From the NCBI GenBank assembly GCA_031769625.1, contig JAUIMM010000738.1:1493501-1557500 (forward strand): a stretch of DNA of 64,000 nt, in the 5' to 3' direction. Both the position numbers and the translations under genes were made by a program. Positions 21,706-33,924 of the stretch are shown one piece after another (position 1 is the stretch's first letter; each line of letters opens with the position of its first letter). This DNA is from Taudactylus pleione (Eukaryota; Chordata; Amphibia; Anura; Myobatrachidae). The notes beneath the pieces were generated by a model. It was not told the origin of the DNA. It did no database searches and saw only the letters and a list, made by a program, of their open reading frames with translations.

Positions 21706-21890
21706 CAGGGGTGCCCAACCACAGTCCTCAAGGCACACTAACAGTCCAGGTTTTAAGGATAGCCACACTTAAGCACTGGTGACTTAATTAGTACCTTAGT
21801 TATTTTGATTTAACCACCTGTGTTGAAGCATGGATATCACTAAAACCAGGACTGTTAGTGTGCCTTGAGAACTAAGGTTGGGAATCACTG
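21706..21890. mobile_element. hAT MITE, CAGGGGTGCCCAACC ends
   Basis: Starts CAGGGGTGCCCAACCACAGT, ends GGTTGGGAATCACTG, flanked by TACTATAC on both sides (exact). Inner arms CCTCAAGGCACACTAACAGT and inverse. Same broad family as 37671-37854 and 41960-42144. Confidence 0.92.
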
Positions 21891-21898
21891 TACTATAC

Positions 21899-22444
21899 TA
21901 TGGCGCTCCTATAATGGCTGGCTACTCCTCCCTGGTCAGATGACCACACACCCTTTCAGCTATTGGCCACGCCCCTTAGTGGGCCTCTGTGGTTCCATTA
22001 CCCTGGTGGGCATTTCATGCCCCAGTCCGTTTGTTCCACCAGTGCTACTGGTGGAACAAAAGGAGGCTGAACTCGCAGAACTCATTAAAAAATGTTTTAA
22101 CATCTGGTAATGAGGCAATCTTCCTCTGGAACCAGACTGCTAGTGGCCAGGCGGAGACTCCGGTCTAAACCTTAATATAAAAAGAAGAAGGAATCAATTT
22201 TTACGGGTGCACTCAAGCACCCCTAAAAGATAAAAATATTCAAAACTTTTTTTGGATATGCTTTAAAAATATATTCGGTTTTTTCAAGTCACAATATTAG
22301 TGCTATTTATTGCACAATATTACAATATGCCAGTGCAATTTATTGCTCACTTTTATTAAATACTTGCACATAGTTAACAATATGCCCTGATATAAGGCCT
22401 TATGAAGCGAAATATAAATTTCGCTTGACCGCATGTGATGGAAG
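21899..22444. other. No gene seen; join between insertions and the DIRS fragment
   Basis: AT-rich sequence with no recognisable feature. At about 22445 readable DIRS polymerase sequence begins on the minus strand. Confidence 0.4.
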
Positions 22445-23715
22445 ATGGAGGATCTGTGCAAAAAAAGTGAGGGCATACCCCTATATCCTGAAAGTGAGGG
22501 CATACCCCTGAGAGACCACTTCTCGGACCCAGGCATCTGTTGTTGTTTGATGCCAGTAATCCGCAAACTGAAGAAGTTGGTCTCCCACGCTGGGATCTCC
22601 CAGGAGGTGGCCCACCCCATCAGGTTAAGGGTTTGTTGTCCGGTTTAGAAGCTGGACGCCTTCCTGGTCCAGACTTCTTAGTTTGTCACCTTGTTGTCCT
22701 GCGAAAACTAGACGGCTTAGAGGAAGACTGTTCCCTTGCTCGTCCCTGAGGACATAAGGACTGAAAAGAAACCTGCCTAGACTTTATTGTAGCCGTAGAT
22801 GGCAGACCTACTGACTTTGAAGCTGCCAGAGTAGCTATTATCTTATCTAACTGTGCTCCAAAAAGTAAATTTCCATAGAAAGGTAAGACTTCCAGAGCCT
22901 TCTCTGATCCTGTATCAGCTTTCCAGGATCTTAACCAAATGGCCCTGCATGCCACTATTGAAGCTGCTGATGCATTAGAGGCTAAAATTCCAGCATCTAC
23001 TGCAGCTCCTCCCAAATAGGAAGCTGCTTCTTGTATGTGAGAGATATACATCATCTGTTCTCTGGTAGCATCTGGTAGAGAATCTTCCAATGCCCCCATC
23101 CATTCTTCAACAGCTTAGGCTACCCAAACTCCAGCCATAGCTGGATGGGGAACAGCTCCAGATGATGAAAATATTGTTTTAAGACATGATTCAATTATTA
23201 TATCTGTGTAATCCATCAGAGAAGACGGAATAGGCAATGTAACATTTATGATTAAGTGCGTCACATGAGCATCCACAGCAGGAGGTACCTCCCACTTAGT
23301 ACATACAGAAGCTGGGAAAGGATACAATGATGTTATTCTTTTATTCACATAAAACTTTGTCCGGGTTACCCCATGCCTCTTCCATCAGCTCAGTGAGCTG
23401 CTCAGATATAGTAAATTCCATTTTGGCCACCTTCCGGTGGTGCTTAAACACTGGAGCCTTCTTACTATGAGTTGGTTCATCATCCTGAATATCTAGGACT
23501 GATTTAACCGCCCTCACCAAAAAAGGAACATCCACTGTGGAAGGATGGTCCTCCTCCCCCGAGCTAGACCCTGGAGAATCCTTATCATTATTGTCCATAC
23601 GTGCCCGCGCATTGCAGTCCGTTGGTGGGTTGGAAGTAGAGATGTGCACTGACTCCCGTGTTTTGGTATTGGATCTGGATCTCCCCAGGTTTTGGATCTG
23701 GATTGGTTTTGCCAA
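22445..23715 (-). pseudogene. DIRS gag-like protein (LAP2-alpha type) and start of polymerase
   Basis: From 23715 downward the minus strand encodes an acidic N-terminal part (SGEEDHPS), ISEQLTELMEEAWGNPDK, then after a frameshift near 23345 a segment with TSLYPFPASVCTKWEVPPAV and VDAHVTHL, then after a stop near 23110 EQMMYISHIQEAASYLG, ASIVACRAIWLRSW and LEVLPFYGNLLFGAQLDKII. This block resembles the domain shared between DIRS gag proteins and the nuclear protein LAP2-alpha. It runs on to FADYWHQTTTDAWV near 22550, the usual start of the DIRS polymerase, and stops being readable at 22445. A hAT at 23637 cuts the 5' side. Non-functional because of frameshift and stop. Confidence 0.8.
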
Positions 23716-23984
23716 AACCTCACCTCCATGTTTTGTTTTTTTGTTTTTGTTTTTGGATCTCGATTATTTTCTTAATAAATCATAAAAACAGCTAAAATCA
23801 CATAAATTTTTGTTTGTTCCTACAGTATTATGAACCTCAATAACATTTATTTTGACTCGTTTCCAGTCAATTTTGACCACCTCACAGCTCACAATATTGA
23901 TTTTTTTCATCTAGTTAAAGGCCGGAAGGTTGCATCCAGCTAGCTGGCTGAAGTAAGAATTGATATTTGGTAGTTGGCACAGCC

Positions 23985-24715
23985 ACTGGCTGAAGTAAAA
24001 AGAGTTGATACTTGATAAATTGGTGCGGCCCCTGGCTGAAGAATTGATAATTGGTGCAGCCCCTGGCTGAAGTAAGAAGAGTTGATACTTGATTAAATGG
24101 TGTAGCCCCTGGCTGAAGAATTGATAATTAGTGCAGCCCCTGGCTGAAGAATTGATAATTGATGCAGCCCCTGGCTGAAGAATTGATAATTGGTGCAGCC
24201 TCTGGCTGAAGAATTGATAGTTGGTGCAGCCACTGGCTGAAGTAAAAAGAGTTGATACTTGATAAATTGGTGCGGCCCCTGGCTGAAGAATTGATAATTG
24301 GTGCAGCCCCTGGCTGAAGTAAGAAGAGTTGATACTTGATTAAATGGTGTAGCCCCTGGCTGAAGAATTGATAATTAGTGCAGCCCCTGGCTGAAGAATT
24401 GATAATTGATGCAGCCCCTGGCTGAAGAATTGATAATTGGTGCAGCCTCTGGCTGAAGAATTGATAGTTGGTGCAGCCACTGGCTGAAGAATTGACAAAT
24501 TAATTGGTGCAGCCCCTGGCTGAAGAATTGACAAATTAATTGGTGCAGCCCCTGGCTTAAGAATTGATAGTTGGTGCAGCCCCTGGCTGAAGAATTGATA
24601 GCTGGTGCAGCCCCTGGCTGAAGAATTGATAATCGGTGCAGCCCCCGGCTAAAGAATTGATAATTGGTGCAGCCACTGGCTGAAGAATTGATAGTTGATA
24701 GTTAATTGTTGATGC
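23985..24715. repeat. 31-bp minisatellite with a 247-bp perfect higher-order duplication
   Basis: The basic unit is GGCTGAAGAATTGATAATTG plus GTGCAGCCCCT. A longer variant with GTAAGAAGAGTTGATACTTG is interspersed. The block 23988-24234 is repeated without any difference I can see at 24235-24481. Confidence 0.92.
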
Positions 24716-25305
24716 AGCCTCCGGGTTGAGTAGTAGTGGAATACAGAGCTTTGATTAGTCCTGCAACAGCCTTGAGGCCTGGAACTCTTGGCAAGTTGCG
24801 GCCATTACAGCATTGAGGGCTGGTGAGGAGTGATGACAGGATGCGGCCTTTGGGCCATGTAGCAGCCTTAAGGGCTGAGAACCCTTGGCTGAATGTCACT
24901 GTTGTGCGACTTGTGCCGTCGGGTTGACACAACAAGTAGCAATTTTTTCAGAAATGTCTTTAAAAAAAAGAAAGGCACATGCAGGACATGCTGTCTTTGG
25001 CCATTACAATTTATGGACATTCAAAAACCATAACATTAAAAATGTCAGGCAGCAATGCCCCAACTAACACATATTGGAAAGGAAAAAGGTGCAAGATGGA
25101 AATGTCTTTGGGCCCTCCAACCCACCCTTATGTTGTATATATGAAACAGGACATTCACAGTTTCACAAACCAATCACTTCAGCGACAGGGACTGCCACTT
25201 GTGGCTGAAATGTTTGATTTGCTTGGACCCCCCACAAAACAAGCTGCCAATGTGCAGTGGACATTGGTGGCAATGATCCCATACACAAACTAGCTTTACA
25301 ATACA

Positions 25306-26610
25306 TTAGATGTCATTGTCATCATCATCATCATCATCATTCCCATCAGTGTGTGCATCCTCCTCTTCTTCACACAGTATGAATTTGTCCCCACTGGAAT
25401 CCACCATTACAGAGTCAGATGCTTCTGTATTTTTTGGACTTAAGTGTTGGTAAAGGTCTTCCTCATGCAACTTGTAATTCATTTTGATGAACATCATCTT
25501 TTCCATATTTTGGGGAAGTAACCTCCTACGACGATCACTGACAAGGTTCCCGGCTACGCTGAAAACTCTTTCAGAGTAAATACAGGAGGGTGGGCAACTT
25601 AAGTACAGCAAAGCCAGTTTGTGTAAGGGACTCCAAATTGCCTATTTTTCCTGTCAGTAGTGAAATGGACTGTCTGACATGCCTATTTAATTGCTATCCC
25701 TAAAATAGTCATCCACCATTCTCTGAATGGTGACCATATCAGACAAAGTCACGGTAGACATGTCACTCACTGTAGGCAGTTCTTTAGGACCCAACCAGAT
25801 GTCATTAGATTTTGCTGACTGATCTGCATCACCACCTGCAGTGGGTCTCTTAGGAAAATGTAGTTTTTTCCTGGCAGCTTTAGAAACTGAAGGAGGAGTT
25901 GCTGCCGTGTCACATTCCGCTTGAGCTGACAATTTTTTCACCACCAGCTCTTTGCATCTTGTCAGATTTATAACTGTCGGAAAGAAAGACACGAGGTATA
26001 ACTTAAACCTAGGATCAAGTATGGTAACCAAAATGTAGTGATCTGATTTCAAGAAATTGACGATCCTTGGATCCTGTCAAAGGGCATGAATGGGTTGATC
26101 TACAAGTCCCACATACTTAGCGGAATCACTGCTGTTGCTGTTTGCACCGTTTGAGGCAATACACCTACCCAGTGGGCTGTCACAGTCATGTAATCTTTAG
26201 TTTGCCCTGTCACACTTGTCCACATATCTGTAGTTAAGTGGACAGTGGGCACAATGGCAATTCAGAGGACATTAATAAGATTTTTTTTAATGCCCTTGTA
26301 CAGATTGGGAATTGCTATTCTAGAGAAGTGGAATCTAGAAGGCACATTGTAGCGGGGACACAGGACCTCCATTAACTGGGTCAAACCCACTGCATTAATG
26401 GCGCACATCTAATACCAGCATAGCTGTTATGTCATCAGTAATCCGCTGTGCAGCTGGTTGTTTGCTGTCATACTTGTTCGCCAATGCAAAGGACTGTGCA
26501 ACAGTCAATTGTTTGGTTGAACTTCTTGAACTACTAAAAGTAGTCATCTTCCTGGTCCCCTTCTGGGATGAAGATCCACTTATAGCAGCAGCAGCAGGCA
26601 TAACACTCAA
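25306..26610 (-). pseudogene. hAT transposase (ZBED-like), fragmented
   Basis: The minus strand reads, from 26610, LTVAQSFALANKYDSKQPAA with RITDDITAMLVLD (the segment before the catalytic core in BED-finger hAT transposases); then ILDPRFKLYLVSFF at about 26020 (conserved LDPRFK); then, at about 25560, SERVFSVAGNLVSDRRRRL and LPQNMEKMMFIKMN, the C-terminal dimerisation motif. Between 26060 and 26390 the frame is unreadable and the catalytic centre is not intact. No BED finger was found upstream. This is the transposase of the element at 23637-28756, and a shorter relative is at 36644-36964. Confidence 0.85.
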
Positions 26611-27249
26611 GGATCCTTCTGAGGAACAACAAATAAGAGAGGAGTCAGTCCTTATGATATTGGATGCAGGACTACTTCAGATCATGAATGAGGATGTTGA
26701 TGATGATGCAGGTGTTGGTGGTGGGTATTGCAGGCACTTGGATCCAGATAGAAGGGAGCAGCTTGGTGACACTGGACTGATTATTGTTTGTTTGTTTTTG
26801 TCCCCAAAGTTTCAATTTCAATACCCTTTCCAATTTGATGAATGCGCTGCATGTGACATAACAGGGAAGAGGTTCCAAGATGGTTAAGGTCCTTACCTCT
26901 ACTCTCTGTTACATGGCAATGGTTACTAATGGCTTGGCAATGGTTGTCCAGATTTGGGTGGAAATGGTTCCACACATGAGAAGAGAATTTTTTTGTCCTT
27001 TTCCCAGTCATGGCAACAATGGGATTTTTCCCACCATGGGCAACAACTGTTATACTAATATACAGTTTTTACACAAACATCCTAGCCAGTATCATCCTCA
27101 TCATCATCAACATCCTTGTTGTTATCGCCAACTAGATAAGTATCCCCTCATCCTTCTCGTGCAATTCCACAGAAGCATCCTCGATTTCTACATCAGAGGG
27201 CACACAAATGTTGGAAAGAGGATCCTCTTCAAGTACAGTATTACTTGAA

Positions 27250-27471
27250 GGAATTGGTATGAAATATGCCGCATGAACCTAACCCCCCCCCGCAGCTGTC
27301 CGCTCGCAGCGTCCGGCATCCCTTCGTTCAGGATGCCAGGCGCCTGTCTCCCGGCATCGGGAAAATGACAGGCGTCTAGATATAGACGCCTGTCATTTAA
27401 CCCACGCCGGGATAAAGCAGTCGGGAAGTCGGCTGTCGGGACCACGTCAGCCGGTTTCCCAATTGCATCCC
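27250..27471. mobile_element. Short member of the telomere-motif MITE family
   Basis: TTACTTGAA stands on both sides (9 bp, exact). The ends are GGAATTGGTATG and AATTGCATCCC, matching the copy at 4199-4669, as do the inner GGCGTCTA/TAGACGCC palindrome and the GCCGG(C/T)TTCCC arms. The telomere-like part is reduced to AACCTAACCCC. Confidence 0.85.
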
Positions 27472-28257
27472 TTACTTGAAAGGTCAGGCTCACACATGTC
27501 AACAGCAGACACACTTGGACTCTCCTCTGAGATTTGTGATTTTTCCGAGCACACAGTTGGTTCCGGTGTCTTACTCGTCTTAACAATTAAACATTTTTTG
27601 GTACCTCTCCTACAAGCAGAGGGGCTTAAATTATCATTAGAACCATCAGTCATCATAAATACAGGCCAATGCCTTATCCTTTCCTTGCCACTTCGTGTAG
27701 TAAATGGCATATTGCCAATTTGTTGTTTCTCTAAAGCTGACTTAGCTCTAGCTTTTTTTTTCCCTTTATCAGGGTAATAGTAGATTTTTTTACATGGCCT
27801 GACTTAATCCCTGGTGCATCGGCCTTCATAGATGGCATTGACGGCCTTGCATGATCATCATGACTGCAGCCGGCAGCTACAAGACTGGTATGTGGATCCT
27901 GCTCTCCTGTCATGTGACTGTCCTCCATACTTACTGCGGTTTTACTGCAGTGTCACCAAGCAATTATAGTGCAGTTCAGTTGTGGCTAACGCACACAACC
28001 AAAAAATAGTTTTTATGTTTTCACTGGTGGAATGGCAGGCTAACAAGCACACACCAAAAAATTGCTTGTTTTTTTCACACTGGGGGTGATTCCTTGAAAG
28101 AGGCAGCAGCCCCTTGACAGACAGTAGTACAGCACCCCTGCGCACCTATGCTGATGACAGGTGTGGCTAACACGCACACAAAAAAAGTTGTTTATTTTAT
28201 TTTTTTCGCACTGGGCGTGGGTAAAAAGCAACCCTGAAGGACAGAGCATCCCCTGGA

Positions 28258-28500
28258 CAACACAGCAGAACAGCCAGCCTCTATGGACAACAGCCAGCCC
28301 CTGTGGACTACAGCCAGCCAGCTCCTATGGACAGGACAACAGCCAGCCCCTATGGACAGGACAACAGCCAGTCTGCTCCTCTATAGGCAACAGCCAGCCC
28401 TTATGGACAGGACAACAGCCAGCCAGCCCTTATGGACAGGACAACAGCCAGCCCCTATATGGACATTAAGCAGCCAGCCTCTGAGTGACAACAGTAGCCA
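28258..28500. repeat. 25-bp minisatellite, about 8 copies
   Basis: The unit is GACAACAGCCAGCCCCTATG plus GACAG. It is open on the plus strand and gives spurious Gln/Pro/Ser-rich ORFs. The inverse array is at 35385-35580. Confidence 0.85.
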
Positions 28501-28785
28501 GCCTCTATGCACAGCGTCAGCAACAGCACAGCACAGGTCCTAGCTCCCTCTCTCTTCATTCTCCACAGCCGGAATGAAAAATGGCGGCGATTGCGGGATC
28601 TTTATATCCCGCGAGAATCCGACAGCGGGATGATGATGTTTTGCCTCATTTTCAGATCCGAGTCAGGCGGGAAAACCCAAGCCGACTCGGATCTGCCTCG
28701 GATTCCAGAAGTTCGGGTGGGTTCGGTTCTCAGGGAGGTGAACCCGCTCATTCCTAGTGGGAAGGGATCAAAAAATGCATGATTT

Positions 28786-28820
28786 GAACGATAACGATAT
28801 GATCGATATCGTTATCGTTC
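28786..28820. repeat. Inverted repeat GAACGATAACGATAT, 15-bp arms
   Basis: The arms at 28786-28800 and 28806-28820 are exact inverses around GATCG. It lies just outside the hAT right end, so it is not part of that element. Confidence 0.85.
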
Positions 28821-29241
28821 ATATCGAGCATTTTAATCATCCCGTCTGTACGCACCATTACCCCTGAAATATTGTTTTGCTTTTTTGTTGTTATAAATCA
28901 ATGTAATCACTTTTGTGTAATACAGCTCTTACATATATTTTTACTTCATGGGAAATTAACTTCCATTTCTTCACAAAAGAAAATATCATTCTCAGCAAGT
29001 TATATCATAGATAAGATAAAAAAAGACAGGAGTAGGAAATACCCGTTTCATTACCACTTTATTAAGTAACCATAGAAAATTTACATGATGAAATATACTG
29101 AATATAACATGCATACAATTACACAATGTGAATAGTCAGGGTTTGATGCAGAGTTCAGAGCAAGTTGGTCATAATTGCTCCCACATTACGGGCACAGAAA
29201 TAAATGTGTATTGTTTATTGTATACGCTCCTATTAATACAC
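28821..29241. other. No gene seen
   Basis: AT-rich sequence, no supported feature. Confidence 0.4.
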
Positions 29242-29244
29242 TTA

Positions 29245-31317
29245 GGACCTGATACAGAGGTGGATGTTATTGCTGTCGCTTTGCGACTTTTAACGGAGTT
29301 GCAGCAGCTGTAATATGCAAATGCTAATTTTAGCCTTCCCCTAGTGTTCTAGCATGCGCCGGACAGTGCAAGACCCAGATCGCCCACTTTCAATGTCCGT
29401 GGAAAGTGCCACTCGGCTAGAGGTTATGAACACTCCACCATCGTCCACTATAGATCCGTGCACCAGCCTATGACAAGCGCAGTGTCTTCTTCTGAACTCC
29501 GGCTAAACAAGGCCTCTGTGGCTGTGGCTCTGGGTCTGAGAATGCAGCCATGTTCATGTCAAAGCCAGATAATCAGCTGAGACAGAATCTGTTTACAATC
29601 GGAATCTGCGCGACGCCATCTCACGAATGGCGACAAGACTCTTAGAAATAGATCACACAATGCCATTTTGTCAAAACCACAGAGTAACAATCTTCCCCAA
29701 ACACATACCGACAGTGTTTAACATACATAAAAAATGACTTATTAGCATTAGAACACTTTTTAGTAATCCTTCCAGAAATCATGCCCTGATGTACACAAAG
29801 CCCATTCTGGGGACAACCTTGATACCATAACAAACACAGTATACTAGGAAAACAACTAACAATACAAAAGAATACTGTGAGCATTTTACATATAGAGTGT
29901 ATGAGCTGTGGCAATTGTAATATAACCCAGACATTGATCTACACAATTGAATTTGTCTGAATTCTAAACAGGTTTTAGTCTCACTATCAGACAGAATGGC
30001 CCCAGCTTCACAGCTGGGGGTCTCCACCCTGTTTGAGAGTGAAGCTTACTGCCCATAACACATTTGCATTGCAGTTTGAAAATGTTAGTAAGAAATTATA
30101 TATATATATATATATATATAGATATATATATATTAAATCCATCATAAATAGAATCACATGATGCACATTAGCGAATGCACAATATCCTGTTTATTAGCTG
30201 CATGCGTGCACATCTGCCCCAAATCAGATAAACCTAACTAGCGTCTTTTCCCAAACCCCTAATACTTACATAATGCACACTCACAAAAAAAAGGTTCCAT
30301 AGCTTTAAAGTATAAGATCCAAGTTTTATACATTTATTACAAATGCTGTGAAATAAAGACTAATTTGGTATCTAAGGTTTAATACGTGATAAGTAAGCCG
30401 TGTTTGGTTTTGTACTGATCTGCATTTCCTCAACAGCTTTCCGGTACCATCAGTGAGAAGATCACAACATGCATTCGCAACTTATGGACCGTAGAGACTT
30501 AAAGCACCAGAATGTACATTGTGAAACCAACAGCCAAGATTTGCATGAGGCGGGAAAACGGAGGCAACAAGCTGTTAGAGGCTGTTCTGTGTCCATTTGA
30601 ATCAACTTGTTAAATGCCCTGTAACAAACGCACCACGATGGGGAACCCATGGGATCAGCAACAAACCTCTCTATTGTGTTGTCTGTTTCTGTAAGGGTAT
30701 AAAGGTGTGTGTTGTGACCCCAGTCTGGAGTCTTCTTGCTGATTGCTGATTGCCGGAGGTTTCTTGCTGATGCCGGTGTCTGGTCCAGAGTGCGTGCGTA
30801 TGTATAACTGTATCTTGGGTCTGTATAATTCTTTGCGCTAAATTGTACTTAGATCACAGCGTGTAACTGACTGTACTTTACTTGAATAATACTTTGTGCT
30901 TTGGGAACACATGTTCAAGGTCTAAAGTCTTTATTTTTCTGTATGACTGCGTACGCAAATAGCGTCAATTTTAGAGGTTTATAGGCAGGGTTTAGAAGGT
31001 ATAGGTAGGTGCGTATAGAGGTTGAAATCCAGTATCCATATTCACTAGCACTCCCATAACACACCCATAACATGCCCATGAGACAGCCACTTTTTGTCCA
31101 CACTTCAGGCCATCTTCCAGTCACCTCCCAGGAATGCCCATGTTCTTGCCCCACCAGTTCTAAAGCCGACAATCCCATGCGCAACAGCGCGTCTCTGCAT
31201 ATACTCAGGTGAACGCACGCACCGTTGTGGGTTTCAGGTCTATTTGAGCATGTGCTGTAGTAAATAATCTCTCAACTGAGCAAACATGGGCCTTGCGTCC
31301 ACCTTTAAATCAGGCCC
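29245..31317. mobile_element. GGGCCTGATTCA-family element, 2.1 kb, with a central insertion
   Basis: The left end GGACCTGATACAGAGG and the right end TTTAAATCAGGCCC are degenerate family ends; TTA stands on both sides. Family-like sequence occupies about 29245-29650 and 30925-31317. What lies between looks foreign (next entry). The degenerate ends make this less certain than the other copies. Confidence 0.55.
29650..30925. other. AT-rich insertion, possibly a solo LTR; no gene
   Basis: No exon-like ORF. A (TA)n tract lies at about 30099-30131. A promoter-like GGGTATAAAGG occurs at about 30697, followed 200 bp later by TTGGGAACACA, which would suit the 3' part of an LTR. No second copy, primer-binding site or clear target duplication was found, so this is only a suggestion. 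Confidence 0.3.
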
Positions 31318-31639
31318 TTAGTTTGATACCTTTCATCATCTATGGGCACTTGCCCCAACGCTATCCTTGTAAACCCCTTTCTGCCGGCACGCGGCTTCGC
31401 CTCACTACAACCCTCCCCGCACCATGTGTCACCACGGGGAGGGATGCCACTGCTTGTAACCCTCAATAGTTTACAACTACTCTCCTACATGACATATACA
31501 TCATGGATGGATCAGGGACTACTAAAATCTAGCTGAAAGGGCTTGACTGTTTATCCTCTTTTTACTATATTTTGTTTCATTTTCAGATACCATATTTATA
31601 TTTACAGTGTCATATATGTTACACTTTGTGCTTGTTTTT

Positions 31640-32400
31640 TAATCTTAAAATATATTTAAAAAAACACTCAGTGCTACTTTCTTGAAACTCACAGACTTTG
31701 CATCTAAGCGCACTCCCGAGAATTCTCCAATCCAATTAAAAATGCCTATTCGCACTACTCGCAATGTAGGGATGTGAATTGACTGCCAAATATGATGTGA
31801 GAGAAGTGCATGAAAAAGTGGGTAAACCATCCTGGACCCCAAAATGGATAATTTTGTTAGCAGGACCGTATAGAAGGCTGTTTGTGGGTATTAGGAAGGT
31901 ACTGTAGATTTTGAAATGGTGTCGAATGGCTGATTTGTTTTGTTTTTTTAAAATGCAAGGTAATGATGAAAAAAACTTTTTTCATTTAATCTCAAACTAA
32001 TTAAATGAAAAATGCCTAAAAAAGTAGTAAAAAGGGTGATTTGGAGGTATTTTGAGTGCATCTTGAAAAATTAAAAAAAATTATAAAAAAAAACAATTAT
32101 TTTTCAATTAAAAAAAAATTGTAATAAAATTTGGGGTACCTAAACTAACAGAAAAAGTTGATTTTGGGGTAATTTGAGGACAATTTTTTTTTACCCCAAA
32201 AATTACATGTTGTTAAGCTAACTGTAATTATTGGATTAATTAAGCTAACTGGAAACTTCCAAATGCCTAGCTAGTCATTGGGGGGGGGGGGGGGGGGGGT
32301 CCAAGGGGTTCAGCACAGTGTCCCAACATTTTAACCTTAAAATAAAGGTTTTTCTTCCCATCTCTCACCCTCAGGGAGGTGTGAATTGAAAGATGCGAAT
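31640..32400. repeat. AT-rich dispersed repeat (copy 1)
   Basis: Contains TTTTGGGGTAATTTGAGG, TAGTCATTGGGG and CCAAGGGGTTCAGCAC in the same order as the similar boxes at about 34650-34760. No coding potential. A 20-base G run lies at 32280-32299. Confidence 0.5.
32280..32299. repeat. Poly-G tract, 20 bases
   Basis: Uninterrupted G run inside the AT-rich repeat; length may be unreliable in assembly. Confidence 0.85.
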
Positions 32401-32403
32401 TCA

Positions 32404-32928
32404 GGGCCTGATTCAATAAGGATTGTAATTCTGCTTATTCGCACGCAATGCAGTTGCTGATTTCCACATGGATATGCAAATGTTTGCATTCGCAATGAAA
32501 TCTCAGTCTAACATGAGGACGCCCACTTCCCCTTACATCCGTACATTTGGACAACATAGCGAAACAATCGGTAACATCGAGTAACATCAGATCCATGCGC
32601 ACAGTTAAGGCAGGTCAGACCTCACTCAGGGATTGCTAACATCAGTGTACGCTATGAGGCTTCAGGCTGCATATGGTATTGCAGTGACTAATTTATGCAC
32701 GCCTCTTAAACGCCGTCCCAACGCACTGGCACGCCTGCGTTTGCCCAACCACCCCCCTGTCACCACCCCCAAACGGGGCTTTCTGTCAATCACTCTACAA
32801 TGGGTCTGCGTACACACTGCGCTCTCATGTGGCTAGTTTGCACACAGCGATGCATACGCATGTGCAGAGGGCAAAAATCGGCCGACTGTGTGCATCTTAA
32901 CTCTTGCGATTCTTGCTGAATTAAGCCC
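32404..32928. mobile_element. TIR element, GGGCCTGATTCA family
   Basis: Starts GGGCCTGATTCAATAAGG, ends GCTGAATTAAGCCC, flanked by TCA on both sides. The interior resembles the copy at 19541-20053 (GACGCCCACTTCCC, AACAATCGGTAACATCG). Confidence 0.82.
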
Positions 32929-32931
32929 TCA

Positions 32932-33530
32932 GTCTGACTGAGACAGTGCGAGTTGCTAATTGGATTGCAAAACGAATTCACTATGCGAATTCGAAGAGAA
33001 AATAGCAACTCACCCGTCACCATTCGCATCTAATTGACTTGACCCCTATGACATGCTTAAGATTTGGTTGTGTATCATCTAATTCTCATTTAACTTTAAG
33101 TGATTGGGGGGTTTTTTTGCTTTCATATTTTTTCCCTTTGGCAATCACTTGTTTGTTATAGTCTATATTTCATTATTCTCTCCACTCCACATCTGATAAC
33201 TTTTTCTTTGATCTGTACCCGGAACACAATAACTGTTTCTATTTTGCTCTTTCATAGTATACATTACCGTAATAACACATTTGTTTTTTTTGGGAAAAAG
33301 AGAAATTCTCATTTGCAATCAGTCTGAACCATGTGGAAGGAAGTTTGCACATCTTTGTGATTTCGTAATTTGCATTGCCAGTTTGTATGCTGATGGTGAA
33401 AGGTTTCAGAATGAGAAATGAAAATTAAATGGTGGTTTCATTTTAGACATAACACAAACAGTATTTTACCACCGATGTTATGCCCAGAGGTCCTTAGTGT
33501 TTAAAATAGCACAATGTTACTAATACCCTT
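32932..33530. other. No gene seen
   Basis: The first 120 bp (GCGAATTC and ATTCGCATCTAATTGACTTG) look like one end of an unclassified repeat. The rest is AT-rich and featureless to me. Confidence 0.35.
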
Positions 33531-33924
33531 TTTCCACGAAAATTCCGTGTCTGACCCGGAGTTGGAACAGGGTTCCTATCCGAATCAGACCCGGAATTTA
33601 GCTGGCGCCGACTCGGGAAATTCCCGAGTCGGCGCCGCTCACACTACAGTCGGGTCTGCATAGACCCGGCTTTTCCGGCGTGAAAGTGGACGCTTGGAGA
33701 TTATGTCATCTCCAAGCGCCACTGAAGCCGGACCAAGACCTGGAGTGCGCCGTACACACAGCAGGGTTTCACGGGCTACACCCGTGTTAAACCCTGCTAT
33801 TTACCTGGGTTGGATTGCCGGGTGACTCGACCCGGCGATCCAACCCTCACCCCTTTTACACCAAGGAGCTGCCCGGGTTAACCTACAATAACCCGGGTTT
33901 TAGCTCCGGTGTAAAAGGGGTATT
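33531..33924. mobile_element. TIR element, TAATACCC-TTTT ends, with a perfect palindrome
   Basis: The left end TAATACCCTTTTTCC and right end AAAAGGGGTATTA are inverted. Inside, GGCGCCGACTCGGGAA at 33604-33619 faces its exact inverse at 33621-33636 across one base. Several further inverted GACCCGG/CCGGGTC pairs follow. GC-rich and non-coding. Confidence 0.75.

Larger units (their letters stand above)
15440..23716 (-). mobile_element. DIRS-like tyrosine-recombinase retrotransposon, broken
   Basis: Three DIRS signatures lie in order on the minus strand: a gag-like ORF of the LAP2-alpha type (23715 to about 22690) running into the start of the polymerase (22640-22445), a tyrosine recombinase (16572-15797), and complementary terminal sequences at 15461-15834. 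The bulk of the reverse transcriptase and RNase H is missing. The interval 16581-22440 is instead filled by MITEs and unassigned sequence, so deletion plus insertion is likely. The far (5') end is displaced or lost at the hAT inserted at 23637. Confidence 0.8.
23637..28756 (-). mobile_element. 5.1-kb hAT element with decayed transposase (TAGAGATGTGC ... GCTCATTCCTA)
   Basis: The ends TAGAGATGTGC and GCTCATTCCTA are imperfect inverses. The flanks are GTTGGAAG and GTGGGAAG, an 8-bp duplication with one mismatch. Left to right: GGATCTGGAT-rich end, AATAACATTTATTTTGACTC block, 31-bp minisatellite (23985-24715), transposase remnants on the minus strand (25306-26610), a nested telomere-motif-family element at 27250-27471, a 25-bp minisatellite (28258-28500) and a right end rich in CGGATC palindromes. 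It inserted in the 5' part of the DIRS gag-like gene. Confidence 0.88.

Noticed and set aside
24979..25293. 104-residue plus-strand ORF within the hAT
   Set aside because: No domain recognised, and it runs opposite to the transposase; probably chance in untranslated element sequence.
26429..26887. 152-residue plus-strand ORF
   Set aside because: Mostly antisense to the hAT transposase remnant; no independent domain signal.
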